DNA of 64,000 bases from Corinectria fuckeliana. Its lineage: Eukaryota > Ascomycota > Sordariomycetes > Hypocreales > Nectriaceae. Location of the stretch: the NCBI GenBank assembly GCA_019137255.1, contig WPDH01000063.1, forward strand, positions 1 through 64,000, read 5' to 3'. Of this stretch, positions 21,116-32,663 are shown piece after piece; the first letter of the stretch is position 1, and each line of letters starts with the position of its first letter. The notes under the pieces are model-generated. The model saw nothing but the letters and a program-made list of their open reading frames with translations. It was not told where the DNA came from and did no database searches. The translations under genes were made by a program, and so were the position numbers.

Positions 21116-22462
21116 AGAGGCTCTTTTGTGTTGAAAGAAGCTAACCTGGCTCGTCAGCTTGACTACAGATGGCTTTTATATTACGTTGCCTGGATGAGCT
21201 TTTAGAAACTATGAAGGTTAGAGACAGAGAGGTCTATTGCAAAGATATGCTATAATATCTAAGATCAATATCATATGAATTAGGTTACTTATTAGGAAAT
21301 CGATATTGTGTATTATAGTACTGCGTACAGTACCTTATAGGGTTGTAGTATTTGCTGTATTGCTTGCTGTATCTAAGAAGACATTAAGGAAGGCAGATTT
21401 AAACCCATATAATAAAGGCTCTTTATAGCCCGCCCCTCAGTAAATCACATCATTTGTGCTCCACCTCACTGCGGACTGCTGGCTGCTGTTGATATTGACA
21501 TTAAACATCACAGGAATCTTCTTGCTCCAGGAAGAGCAAACTAACAGACTCTAAATATCAATATCTCACAATATTTGACGTAGTGCAGATCACTTCTTGT
21601 TAGCACGAAGTCCAGTCACCGATAATTCCAACAACCACTTTACCGTTCCGTTGTTTCTATGTAAGTCTTCATAACTCCAGAAGTTCCTTCAGCTTTTCTC
21701 CAGGGAAAATAGTGATTTATCCTCAAGTCACCAAGCAAGTTAGTCAGTCAACTTGGCAGTCTGTTTCCCAGCCGCCCAAAGATCGTGGACCAGGGTAGTC
21801 TTGCAGAAAATCAATTCTACGTAGGCCTACGTAGTAGGTAAGATCAGGTGCAATTTCCTCAAGAGCCAAGAAGGCTCTAACCCCAAGAAGAAGCCGTGTC
21901 CGACGCAAATAGTGGAGAAACAGGCTGGCCTCGGGTACATAGGGTGTCTCGCATTTCCTCATCTCTGGTTGTGAGCAATGAGGCTATCTATAAATGGCAC
22001 CAACCCGATTTCATCAGATGAGATTGAACCTTAATTATTCCAACCATGTTAGTCCACGCAGTAACTTGTTGATGAACAAGTGCGCCATTACCGTTCCGAC
22101 TACGGCTTGGCACTCTTTGCTCAGGGCTTGATCCCGGCCACTACTACCCACATGGCCCCCAGTAGCCCCGGCTAGAACCGCCGCCATTGGATATTATCTT
22201 ATCTGATCATCCTGAATCGCCCGCGGTACGGAGGGACAGAGCAATACACGAGGTGTTAGTGGTCTGGATGCCTGGAGCCCAACTGAGGGTGCTCCTTTGC
22301 CGCGTGACCCGACCCTGACAAATGCCTGCTGCTGGACGTTGTCGTCAGATCACGCACAAGTGCAACCCCATTATCGTGGCTGCATACGCACACACATACC
22401 TAGTCAACGCACACTCGCTCTGTATAGTCGTCGAGAGCGTTATACGCCCTCCATCGACTGTC
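21116..22462. other. intergenic, partly AT-rich
   Basis: The stretch from 21150 to 21450 is AT-rich and featureless. The rest has no open frame with family resemblance. The last 250 bases are the presumed promoter and 5' UTR of the siderophore transporter; GATAAGATAAT-like motifs (ATTATCTTATCTGATCA at about 22192) lie 270 bp before its start. Siderophore genes in ascomycetes are often repressed by GATA factors of the SreA type, so these sites are candidates only. Confidence 0.4.
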
Positions 22463-24190
22463 ATGGACCGCCCCGACGAGACGGCGCCTCTCCTGGGCGC
22501 TTTCGATGCCCCCAGGCCACCTGACGAGCAGCAACTCGACCCAGCTCGCGACAGCCTCAAACGCTCCTCGGGCGTCGAGCGCATGGCAGCCGTCTCAGCA
22601 CGCTTCACGCTCGCCGACCGCGTCTGGCTCTTCACAGGCATCTTCTTAGTCGGTTACGCCTACGGCCTCGAAAGCCAGGTGCGCTCGGCCTACCAGCCCT
22701 ACGCCACGTCGAGCTTCTCGCTGCACTCGTACCTGTCGACCATCAACGTCTTCCGCAGCGTCGTCGCCGTCGCCGTGCAGCCCACGGCCGCCAAGGTCGC
22801 CGACGTGCTGGGCCGGTTCGAGGTCATCGCGCTGTCGACGCTGCTGTACGCCGTGGGCATCGCCGTCGAGGCCAGCGCCACGTCGGTTGAGGCATTTTGC
22901 GCCGGCAGCATCGTCTACCAGGCCGGCTACACGTGCATCGTGCTGCTGATGGAGGTGCTGATTGCCGACTTCTCGTCCATGCGCGCCCGCGTCTTCTTCA
23001 GCTACATCCCCGCCATCCCCTTCCTGGTCAACACCTGGATCAGCGGCAACATCACGTCGGCCGTCCTCGCCGCGACGACCTGGCGCTGGGGGATCGGCAT
23101 GTGGGCCGTCATCTACCCGGTCGCGTCGCTGCCGCTGCTGACCTGCCTGTATACCTTTGAGCGTCGCGTCGATAACTCGGATGCCGCTCCGAGCACGAAG
23201 AGATACAACACCGACCTCTTCCACCAGCTGGACGTCGTCGGCCTGGCTGCCCTCATCGGCGCGTTCTCGCTTGTCCTGGCGCCGTTGACGGTTGCGGGAG
23301 GCAAGGTGAGCCACTGGGGCAACTGGACTATCCTCCTTCCCTTGGTTCTGGGGCTTCTCCTCGTCCCTGTCTTCGTCCTCTGGGAGAAGCGCGGCGCGAG
23401 ATACCCGCTGATCCCCTTCCATCTTCTGCGCGACCGCGGCGTCTGGTCGGCCCTGGCTGTTCGCAGCATGCTCAACTTTGCGTGGTACACCCAGGGCAAC
23501 TACTTATACACGGTCCTCATCGTCGCGTTTGACTTTTCCGTCGAGAACGCGACCCGCATCCTGTCCTTCTTCTCCTTCTTTGGCGTCGTCAGCGGCATCC
23601 TGATCGGCCTAGTCATCTTCAAGATCCGCCGGCTCAAGTACATTATCGTCGGAGGCACCTGTCTCTTCATGGGGGCGTTCGGCCTCTTGATTCTATACCC
23701 CGGGGGCGCCTCCGAGCCGTCCAAGACAGGCATCATCAGCGCCCAAGTGTTGCTCGGCGTGGCCGGCGGCTTGTTCGCATATCCCACACAGGCGTCCATC
23801 CAGGCTTCGGCCTCTCGAGAGCACATGGCCATCCTGACCGGCCTCTACCTTTCGTTTTACAACGTGGGAAGCGCCTTTGGGACGTGTTTGTCCGGCGCCA
23901 TCTGGACGCAGACGCTCTACGGCACATTGCACTCGAACCTCGCCTTCCAGCCAAATGATACCCTGGCACAAGCCATCTACGATTCGCCCTTTTCCGTGGT
24001 CCCTCAATATCCAGTCGGGACAGAGATTCGAGACGCCATCATTGAAAGCTATTCACATGTTCAGAAACTGCTGTGTATTGCTGGCATGTGCCTCTGTATT
24101 CCGATGATTGGGTTTGCACTGGCATTGAGGAATCCGCGCTTGTCAGAGGAGCAAGTTCAGCCAGAAGCTGATACTAACATCGACGCTTAA
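22463..24190 (+). CDS. siderophore iron transporter (MFS, SIT/ARN family)
   Basis: An intronless 575-residue protein with about 14 hydrophobic helices, the size and topology of fungal siderophore transporters (MirB, Sit1/Arn). The open frame extends upstream, but ATG 22463 is the first methionine that starts the usual acidic N-terminus (M-D-R-P-D-E-T-A-P-L-L-G). Family marks are G-Y-A-Y-G-L-E-S-Q-V-R in helix 1, A-K-V-A-D-V-L-G-R-F-E between helices 2 and 3, and N-Y-L-Y-T-V-L in the second half, where SIT proteins have a very similar block. It should take up ferric siderophores at the plasma membrane or in vesicles. The gene is much richer in GC than its flanks. No siderophore synthetase gene is seen in this window. 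Confidence 0.9.
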   Translation: MDRPDETAPLLGAFDAPRPPDEQQLDPARDSLKRSSGVERMAAVSARFTLADRVWLFTGIFLVGYAYGLESQVRSAYQPYATSSFSLHSYLSTINVFRSVVAVAVQPTAAKVADVLGRFEVIALSTLLYAVGIAVEASATSVEAFCAGSIVYQAGYTCIVLLMEVLIADFSSMRARVFFSYIPAIPFLVNTWISGNITSAVLAATTWRWGIGMWAVIYPVASLPLLTCLYTFERRVDNSDAAPSTKRYNTDLFHQLDVVGLAALIGAFSLVLAPLTVAGGKVSHWGNWTILLPLVLGLLLVPVFVLWEKRGARYPLIPFHLLRDRGVWSALAVRSMLNFAWYTQGNYLYTVLIVAFDFSVENATRILSFFSFFGVVSGILIGLVIFKIRRLKYIIVGGTCLFMGAFGLLILYPGGASEPSKTGIISAQVLLGVAGGLFAYPTQASIQASASREHMAILTGLYLSFYNVGSAFGTCLSGAIWTQTLYGTLHSNLAFQPNDTLAQAIYDSPFSVVPQYPVGTEIRDAIIESYSHVQKLLCIAGMCLCIPMIGFALALRNPRLSEEQVQPEADTNIDA

Positions 24191-24538
24191 TCGCACTCAA
24201 ACAACTAAACTTTATGTTTCAACTACGCGTAGACTTTTGCATTTATTCATAAGAGGCAGTGCATAGCCCGACTCCTCACAGACTTGTACTTTGTTATGGC
24301 GTTGTTGATTGTGCGGGTGCTTGGGGTATGGAGCGGCAGCTCATATCAAGGATATCAAACAGTAGAATCATGGAAGGGTCTGGGTGTTCTTGAGCAACTA
24401 TTGGAAAACACCAAGGTGGCTTAACGAGTCGAAGGTACGTTCGTATGGTGCCTAACAAGAAAGCCACACATCAAATAGCTTCAAACAACAATATATTTAT
24501 AACAGCCACTTTCCAGCCATGATGAAAATCACGAGCTT
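24191..24538. other. intergenic between convergent genes
   Basis: Holds the 3' regions of the siderophore transporter and the HET-domain gene. Nothing else seen. Confidence 0.5.
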
Positions 24539-26840
24539 TCACCTGATGCAGATGTTACGTTGCAACACCCCGTCCTTCTTCACATAGTCATAGCCATTCT
24601 CCGCAGGTCGGTGCACCCCACCGACCGTCAAAGCCGCTGGACTAAACCGATCAAACTTCCCCACCGCATCCCACAACGCCTTTATGCTCTCTGCTTCCTC
24701 CAGAACAAAGACTCCCAGCCGCACGTAGTATCTCTCGTCGCCGCCTGCACCTCTGCGCTGGTCGAGGATGATGCCGTGCACTGCCCTCCTGACTCGCGTC
24801 ATGTCGACAAAGATTGGCACCACGCACGGCATCTCCGCCTTGAGGGCTTCGTCCTCGTACGAGACGTCCCAGTAGTTCATGCTCTCGACTTGGGTGGGTG
24901 CTTCGGGCCGGTCGAAGTCGGGAAACGCCAACAAGCCGATGCGGTCGAAGCCTGCAAGCGGGACTTGGGAACACTGAAGGCGGATGAACGATGCAGGGCC
25001 GCAGCAGTATTTCAGACCGCTGTCCTCGGCAGCAGCACCCAGCTCGGTGACGGGATGTATCTTCACTTCGACGACTTTGGCGAGACACAGGTCGACTGCA
25101 TTCGCTTGTTGCGGCTCAACCAGGGCGTCGTTCAGCGAGCACCATGACCAAGTCGGGGCAACGTAGGTCTGTGGACGTCGGCCAAATCCTGCGGGCGCAT
25201 TCCCGCTCAGCTGCTGGCTCTGGACTTTGGAGGTTGCTCTCCAGGCAAGCTGCATCTCCATGCGAGGTCTCCACAGTCCACCGACAAAGAGTCTTTCCTC
25301 GTGGGACCTGTCTTTTGTTTCTTGCTTCGGCTCACCCGAAGGAGCAATGTCAGCGTCTTGGTTATGTAGCATCTCTGAAAGCCGCTGGAAATGCCGACGC
25401 AACAAACTCGTAAACGAATCCGCAACTCCAGTGAGAGCAACAATCTTGTCCGTCTCAAACGTAAACCGCCCATGCGAGTAGTTGCGCACCATCTCGTTCC
25501 ACAGTCCAAGAATCTCGTCCACGTCCAAGCTCTTCCCACTCCCACTCTCGCCCGACATGAACCGCTTGATCCTATTCCCGGGCCCACCAAACTGGCCATG
25601 GATGCGACTGAGGTTCCCGTACGGGAGCCGTTCGCACGCGGTCATGGCAGGGCACTCAAACGCCACCTGTTCAAGCCCAAGATGCAGCACCCGCGGCGCC
25701 AGCGTGCGCTCCTGGAACGCCCAGCCGCGGCGGTTGAGTGCCGAGCCGCCCAGCTTCGTCCACCAGTCGCGGTAGTCGCAGACGTAGAAGTCGCCAGCGA
25801 ACTGGCCGCCCCAGCCGCGGCGGATGCGGACGGGGAGCCAAGCTTCTGGGTCGCGCTGGTCAGGCGCGCAGTAGAGGCCCTGGGTGGCGTCTTCTGCGGC
25901 CGTGGCTGCGATGGTGAGGGCTGAGTTGCCGAACACTGACGACATGCGGCCAGTTTCAAGGGCCCAGTCTGCGTGGTCGTCTTGGACGATGCAGAGGGAA
26001 TCGATCCAGATATAGCCGTAGCCTAGCCGTAGTGTGGCTTTGCAGGCGTCGAGAAACGTCTTGGGTAAGCTGTCGACGGGAATGGAGGACTGGAACGTCT
26101 CAAGGGTGTCTGCGGTTAGTCGGAGAGGCACCGCATCGCCCCAGCAATGACTCAGGGTCAAATATTCCTCAGCCTTCGGGAGAGTCGCGCCATCTACGAG
26201 CTGGACTTTGATAGGCTCGGACGACGGATCCAGGTACAGCAGCCGAGTTGGCTTCCACTCACTTCGACGGGGACATTCGGGATGTTCATCGGCACATTCG
26301 GAGAGCCACCACTGGACGCCTTTCCAGACAACATCGGACTGGTCAGAGGCTTCCAGGGGCGCTAAGTTGATTGACGACGACTCTCCACCCAACTATTGTT
26401 CAGTTCAACAGCCACTGTTTGTAGTCGATAGTCCACTAACCGCGGCAAGGCACCAGATCCAGAGTAGCCCAGATAGTGCCCATCTCGGGCCAAGCAATGC
26501 GCTGCTCGATCCCGCCGCCAACCCAGTCGTGTACGTCGATGTACTGCAGCTCAACCTCGCTCGGCGCAAACACGCTCTGCAGAAGCGGGTGGGCCATGAG
26601 CGCAGCGTCTTGGCCGTCGTCGATGATGGCGTGGGCCGACGCCTCGAGGGAGCGCACCCACAAGGCGCAGTAGCCGCAGAAGGCGCCCGCTTCGAGGAGG
26701 TCGGGGAGGCGTCGTAGGCGATAGGGCGTGCGCGTGGCGGGAGACCGGCTGACCATTTCGTAGCAAAAGAAACAGAGCGTTCCATTGTCGACGGTGAGGC
26801 ACTGTGGCCCTAGGATGGGGGGCTTCGTCTCTGACGCCAT
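24539..26840 (-). CDS. HET-domain (heterokaryon incompatibility) protein
   Basis: Two minus-strand exons (26840-26441 and 26382-24539), joined by GTTAGT...GAG, give 747 residues. The first exon encodes a Cys-containing N-terminus (L-C-F-F-C-Y-E and F-C-G-Y-C-A-L-W) common in front of HET domains. The HET domain proper follows at about residues 205-360: Y-L-T-L-S-H-C-W-G-D, then G-Y-I-W-I-D-S-L-C-I-V-Q-D-D, and R-R-G-W-A-F-Q-E-R-T-L-A-P-R at its end. HET proteins trigger cell death on recognition of non-self; most have no known partner. The C-terminal 350 residues carry no domain I can name. An in-frame ATG at 26897 would add 19 residues. The acceptor choice rests on frame, as a nearer AG would shift it. 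Confidence 0.9.
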
Positions 26841-26897
26841 GGTTGCAGGTGATACTATGGTTACAAGTGGTGATGGATGGCGACGGGAAGCTTCCAT

Positions 26898-27314
26898 CAG
26901 ACAGCAAGCCGCTGATACTGACTAATATACGGCAGATTCACGACCAGCATGAATTGGGCCTTGTTGCCTAACAGGCTATGCAGTCAAGCCTACAGAGAAG
27001 GACGTGGGCATGTGATCTACAATAAGCGGGATCCCTGTTAGTGCCGACTATGTATGTATGTAGAGCCAGGACTGTAATGTCATCCAATCAAGTAGTCGAA
27101 CTTGGCAGCACTTCGTAGTACCTAGAGTTTTTGTAGGCTCAGTCGACTAGGAAGAAACACATTGTACCTTTCCGTACCACTTCTTCACTATCTAAGCAGC
27201 AAAACGACCATCGGGAGAGGCCATCGCCATTAATTCATCCGGCTTCGACTGCGTCAAGTCAGCGTGTAACAAGTAACGATCTATTATTCGCAAAGCACTT
27301 ACTCTCAGTTCAGA
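26898..27314. other. intergenic
   Basis: Promoter side of the HET gene and 3' side of the small Cys protein gene. No further feature seen. Confidence 0.4.
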
Positions 27315-27578
27315 TTATGCAGATGCACCATTAGCACCATTAGCACCATTGGCCCCGCTGGTGCCGTTGGTGCCGTTGACACCATTTGTGGCATGTTTTT
27401 CCTGGTACTTTGCCCTGCAATTGTCACATATCTTAGGACGAATACGTGACGTTTGGACGAGCTGGTTACAGGCACCCTCTGTCAATTTTGTTGTGCACTC
27501 AGTGGGTCTGGTTTCAAAAAGCTGCCAGTCGCAACCGGGAATTGAGCAGTAATGCCGAATGTAGGTAATTGTGCACAT
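27315..27578 (-). CDS. small Cys-containing protein with an Asn-Gly-Ala tail
   Basis: An 87-residue minus-strand gene, M-C-T-I-T-Y-I-R-H-Y-C-S-I-P-G-C-D-W at the start. Seven Cys residues lie in the first 55 positions, with a C-x2-C pair (I-C-D-N-C-R) near residue 51-54, suggesting a small metal-binding or disulfide fold. There is no signal peptide. The last 25 residues repeat N-G-x, encoded by imperfect 9-bp units (27322-27385), a repeat likely to vary between strains. No known family recognised. The ATG is in a clean context and the frame is isolated, so a real gene is plausible, but no homologue was available to test it. Confidence 0.55.
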   Translation of the reverse strand: MCTITYIRHYCSIPGCDWQLFETRPTECTTKLTEGACNQLVQTSRIRPKICDNCRAKYQEKHATNGVNGTNGTSGANGANGANGASA

Positions 27579-28511
27579 TTTGCCGGTCTTTGTATTGCGG
27601 AGTTGGGATGTTTCGAATGTTAAGGCTGTAGGTTTCTAAGACGGTTTGGACCTTAGCTAGCTGAAGCATTTAACAATTTCAACAGAGAAGATACCTAGCT
27701 ATATATATAAAACTAGTCCGGCTTGATTCAGAACTCGGGCCTCTTGAACCTCTCAGCGATACGTGTATATTTTATCGCTTCACCTTGATTGACAGCCTGA
27801 CTGCAATACAGAAACACTATGGGCAGTAAGCACAGCACATTCCCATTGCATCATGCTCCTCTTCAAGCCAATCGAGGTCCCCGGGTCCCTTCATCCCCAA
27901 CTCGCCCTCCATCACTCTTTACCTTCATAGTGATTCTTTACTACTCCATAATGTCAAGGACGGCGAAGCGCTCGGGGGTCTCACTTTAGCCGAATTAACC
28001 CCCCGTGTCCTAGTCGTCCCTAACAATTCCAGTTTTCGTTACAATGCAGCATTTAGCTTGCATGTGCAGCATGTACTGATAGGACGATGCCCTAAGTCTA
28101 CTAGGTGTAGTAAGTAGACCCTCATTAGTTCATCGGGCGTGAATGGAAAGTAGCCACCAAGACTATGCAATGCTTGTCCGCGCCCACTCGTGTGTGTCAA
28201 GTCTCTAGTTATGGCTACTACAGTGAGATTCCGCTTCAAGTTTTCCGTATCAATGTATGAAACTGCTACCCTCACGCGCGAACCCCTTAATCAGTCCAAT
28301 TTATTCATCCAATTTCGAGGCTTGACCGTAGTATTTGACAAGTTGGCAATACTCGGTTATTTTCGTGATTCAAGAATCTCAATTCAAATTGACGTGTGGC
28401 TGTTCAAAATGTGCTTTGATTGAAGATTTACAAGTCAACCTTCATCTAGACTATTGCATTTATGAAGGCTTCCTTTATCACTCCATATAGAAGCAGACCA
28501 TTTATTCAGGC
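27579..28511. other. intergenic
   Basis: No supported gene; short open frames here have neither start context nor family pattern. An AT-rich TATATATATAA run lies at about 27700, upstream of the small Cys protein gene. Confidence 0.4.
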
Positions 28512-30685
28512 TTAATCCAAGCTGACAGTCTTGACTTGACTAGTGCGACCAGTCTTTTTGTCGACTTCTTCTCCCTCCAAGTCAGAACCGCCAGGCGAGG
28601 CCGACACGGATTCGACATCAGCTTTAGCCGCAGCCCTCTTCCTGTCTCGCCATAGGAGCAGCTGGATGGTAGCGGTTACGATAACTGCGGACACTGTTTA
28701 GTTTGTGGACTGCGCCGATTTATGGAGGAATGCTTACTGGTCAGGATTTGAAGGACAATCGACCAGAGATAACCCTTCTTCGCGGCAGGGAAGTCTGTCG
28801 TCTTCCATACAAAGTTTGGGGCCTGTAGTTTTCAACGTCAGCGAGAATCTTGGTATGTCGGTGACTGGTCGAGTACTTACGACCGCTTGCACAACATAGG
28901 CCAAGTCATTGGCCATGCCAACGAGCAAAGCGCGCTTTTCCGTGTCATCTGAACAGATTTCGTTGATCCAGCTAAGAATGAGTGGACCGGCACCGAGCTA
29001 GATTTCAGGTAAGTCAGCGTACCAAGATTCTTCGGGAAGTGCAACATACTCCAATCTGGCTGAGCCAGTACACGACCTTGCGGCCACCAACGTTGTCGTA
29101 CAGAGGCATCTGACGCAGGAGAACAACGAAGATGAGCTACAAAAGAAAAGAGTTAGCGCATCTATCAACACATATCAAGCGTGATAACTCATCCGCAAAC
29201 GTACCGTAATGATTGAACCGGCGTACATGAACGGCCAGCGAGCGCCACGGAAGGGACCATCAGAGAGCCAGCCCCAAACCAAGGCCATGGCGACGAAAAT
29301 ACCCGTAGTCGCAATAGGCACTAGAACCATTAGTACAGTTTAGGCACAGTGAATGATGATTTCAGGCTGGACTTACGGTTGTTAATGTCAGGAACGGAAA
29401 AGGACGTCCCGGGAACGGGAGGAGGGTCGACGTTGAAGCTCTTCAGCCAATAACCCATACCGGCCTGGGGCCAGCCGTTGTTCCACACGATATATAGCAA
29501 GGCTGCGGTTCAGTGTCAGTTTGAGTATCAGAAAGTAGCTTGGTGAATCGTACGGAGAAGATAAGTGTGCCAGCTGAGTAGGATCCGCTGCACCTTGGCC
29601 CTCGTCCACGGCTCCTTGCCGGCGCGACCGATGGCAACCATCCTCTCGACTGAGATATCGTGTTCTCTTTCGGTTGTCCACCATGTCTTCTTGCCGTCCT
29701 GGGGCAGATTGGGGAAGAAGATGTAGCCTGCTAGTGCGAGCGGCAAAGTAATGATACCGTCGATGATGAAGAGCCAGCGCCCTGGGGGTCTGTCAGCTCC
29801 TGTACTCTCTAGGGCTATACTCTTTGGGGGCGATTATGCCAACAGAAGCGGCAGAAAAACTTACATCCAGCTTTGCCGTGCACTCCGTGAAGATTCGTGT
29901 ACGCAGCCGCCTGCAGGAAACCGCTAAACATGGTACCGATTGAGCCAGCCAGCCAGAAGATCATGGCCCGCTTGCCGATCTCTCTAGGTGTATACCACGA
30001 TCCCAGCATGTAGTGAATTCCTGGGTAGAAGCCTGATCTATTGCCGGAGTAAGTATTTGGTAAGGGAAAGGCTGCTAGAGACACAGAGAGCCCTTTGCGT
30101 GAAATCTGGAGGCACTTACTCGAACAATCCCACGAGGAATCGCAGCGCGTAGAGAGCCTTGTATGACTTCACCGTCGAGGTACAGATGGTCGCAATGCCC
30201 CATCCTAGTTCCAGAGACGGGATAACCCATCGCGGCGAGGCTCGAGTGAGCAGCAGGTTAGAGGGGATCTGTCCAATGACGTAGCCCACGGTCCAGATAG
30301 ATGTGCCTTTGTGATGTTAGCAACGTGTGAGAAGACAAGAGGACAAAGCCAATTGCAAAAGCCGGATTCACGTACTTGTTACAAGCTGGTTGCCAAACAT
30401 CCCGAGGTCCTCCTTCATGCCGCTGAGGAAGGCATTGTTGACGTTGGTCTGATCAATGTTCTTGAGGAAGTACCCAATCGAAGCAAACGTGAGAACGAAC
30501 GCGTCCACTTTGAAGAGCAGTCGGCGCTGCTCCCGTGGGAGTTCCCAAGTGTCCCAAAGATAGCCCTTCCACGTCCTGGTGGGCTTGACAACGGCTGCTT
30601 CCTGGGACGGGTTGGCCGAGGACGCAGCATCCAGGCTGTGGGCGTCCGAGTCGGTCGCCCGGTCGGCGTCTTTGGTGTTTGCCAT
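28512..30685 (-). CDS. MFS permease, anion:cation symporter (Dal5/allantoate) family
   Basis: Ten minus-strand exons: 30685-30376, 30306-30120, 30037-29865, 29781-29554, 29502-29377, 29320-29205, 29136-29050, 28997-28881, 28822-28738 and 28693-28512. They splice in exact frame to 536 residues. The pattern is that of Dal5-type transporters: N-I-D-Q-T-N-V-N-N-A-F-L-S-G-M in helix 1, G-Y-V-I-G-Q-I-P-S-N-L-L-L-T-R in helix 2, G-L-F-E-S-G-F-Y-P-G in helix 4, and W-R-W-L-F-I-I-D-G at the helix 5-6 junction. Relatives import allantoate, nicotinate, pantothenate, biotin precursors or other organic acids at the plasma membrane. The substrate cannot be set from sequence. A Lys/Asp/Glu-rich cytosolic tail ends the protein. 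The many introns contrast with the intronless transporters nearby. Confidence 0.93.
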
Positions 30686-32663
30686 TGCGGGAAAAGATCT
30701 GCGACGCGAAACGAAGTCGTCCGCTGCTTGAGACTCGGCTTGGCAACTTGGCAAAGGTAGAGAGGCTGCCCTATCGTTGGTTCAGTTTGCAGACAGCCCG
30801 AGTGTTTTATGCGGCTGGAGGCCGGGCATGCTTCCATTGTCCCCCGTAATTGCGTCAGTCAACTAGTTCTACGCGGTTGGGGGGTCCTCGTCGTCTCGCC
30901 CCATTATCCCACACGTTATCCCACACAGGGATTTCCTACAGTGGTGGTTTTCCCTAGGAGCCCCGTTTTTTTCATCCATGGTGAAGCTCCTGAACTGTCT
31001 TGCGTGATCCCCATATAATATTGCACCTTGCCTCGTGCGACGATAAGTTGCCACGTCCAGTTACTTTACGTACGTGGCGAGCTACTCAGCTTTGAGCTCG
31101 GTCTCGTCGCTGGTCTATTCCTCGCCAGATTCAGCTTCCGTGCTTGTGCCATCTCTGTCTGACCCGATCACGGACTAACTCGTCCTCAGCGATCCTGTTG
31201 CCGCGCAGTTTCTCGGCTTGTCGTGTACCAGTACGGTCAGCCCCTCGCATTACTGAAACACTTCTGAAGCTCCTTGGGCGAGACCCAACTCATCGCTCTA
31301 AGCGTTCTAGCTAACGAATTATCAGAGTGGTTGTCATCGTTGAGAACAGCGATCTACTATCTAAAGTGGGATATCCAGATGCGGAATCTGACGTGATGGG
31401 TCACCTTTCAAGGGGGCCCTAGTTTCCACGCTAATCACCGGGTGATTTGATAGCTCCCCGAGCACCGCTGCGATACCACTTTGCTGGGTGATGCTGCTTC
31501 TTCACACCCTGTACCACGTTCGTGAGGGCACGCATAAGACCAACTGATGATTCGCCACGACTATCGTATGAGCTTGGGCTTGATATGGAAATTTCCTCTC
31601 TACTCAGCATGCGATGCCCGGTTCAAATCAGATTCCTTGCTTCCTATGACCTCTTGGGACCTTGATTTTCGGGATGACATAGCCAGCAGCGGTATATCCC
31701 ACTCCCTTGTCTTATCCGAAATCCAAATAGATAGATCCTATGGCATAATCCATCAAGAGAATATCAGGTTCAAGAGAATATCAGGTTACTTGACTACGAA
31801 TTGTTAACTCCATATCGGACATCATGTGGGACGCGCTCAAGCGTGGCTAACTCACGGTAGGCCTAGTGCGGCCGTAGGACATTCTCATCATTTGTTGTAC
31901 GGCTCTAGTCTGGGAGGGCGTCGGTCGAGCCCGAGATCTAGTCGCTGGCATTGGCGGTGGCAACATTAGCAAGGTATTGTGTATGGCTTCCCTGATATGT
32001 ACGCGTCTTGGACGACCAGGCTAGCCCCTTCGGCTTCAGTCGGACCTCAAAACTGAAGTGGCAACAACAAACGTCTACTCCCTGCACCCAGTAGGAGGAT
32101 GCTGTGTCGAATCTGCGCACAGCACTGGAAAACTCTGAGTTGATGGTGGTTACAGGCTGCATCATGCAAGAGTACTGTTCGGGCAATATGGATGCATCAT
32201 GCATATCTCGCAGCTCGCTATCACGACATTTTACAACCCCGCTTTCTTAGCATAATGCACAAGTCTAATGTCTTTTATTAACAAGACTTTCAACTAGCGA
32301 TTTCCTATCCTTCCTTTTCTATTAGCCCGGGCCCGCCTTTCTAGGTAAATCAAGGGAGCGTGGCCACATATCCAGCCAAGCCTACTTCTCTACGAACTTG
32401 TCGCTTGTCGAATTCACCACGCATGTCACAGTCCATAACCCGTCACGTTCAAATAACCGGTCGAAACGCTCAAGACACTACAGCCCGAGTTCGGAGGAAC
32501 ATATCAATTCAGGAACACCATACATAGCCCGGCTTTCTGGTTTCACGGCTCCAGTCACATTCACGCAACGAGACAGCTCAAGGATTCGTATTTACATTGT
32601 TCATTGTAATATGTACAAACAAAGAGCCAACTTTTCGACAGCCGACAACTAATCTCCTACAAC
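30686..32663. other. 2-kb intergenic region
   Basis: Contains the permease promoter at its left and the 3' side of the galactanase gene at its right. A minus-strand open stretch at 31938-32204 (88 codons, no family likeness, Cys-Cys-Cys run) is not supported as a gene. Nothing else seen. Confidence 0.4.

Noticed and set aside
22646..23422. 258-codon open frame on the minus strand
   Set aside because: Antisense shadow of the GC-rich siderophore transporter gene; composition explains it.
31938..32204. 88-codon minus-strand frame with a Cys-Cys-Cys run
   Set aside because: No signal peptide and no pattern typical of small secreted proteins.
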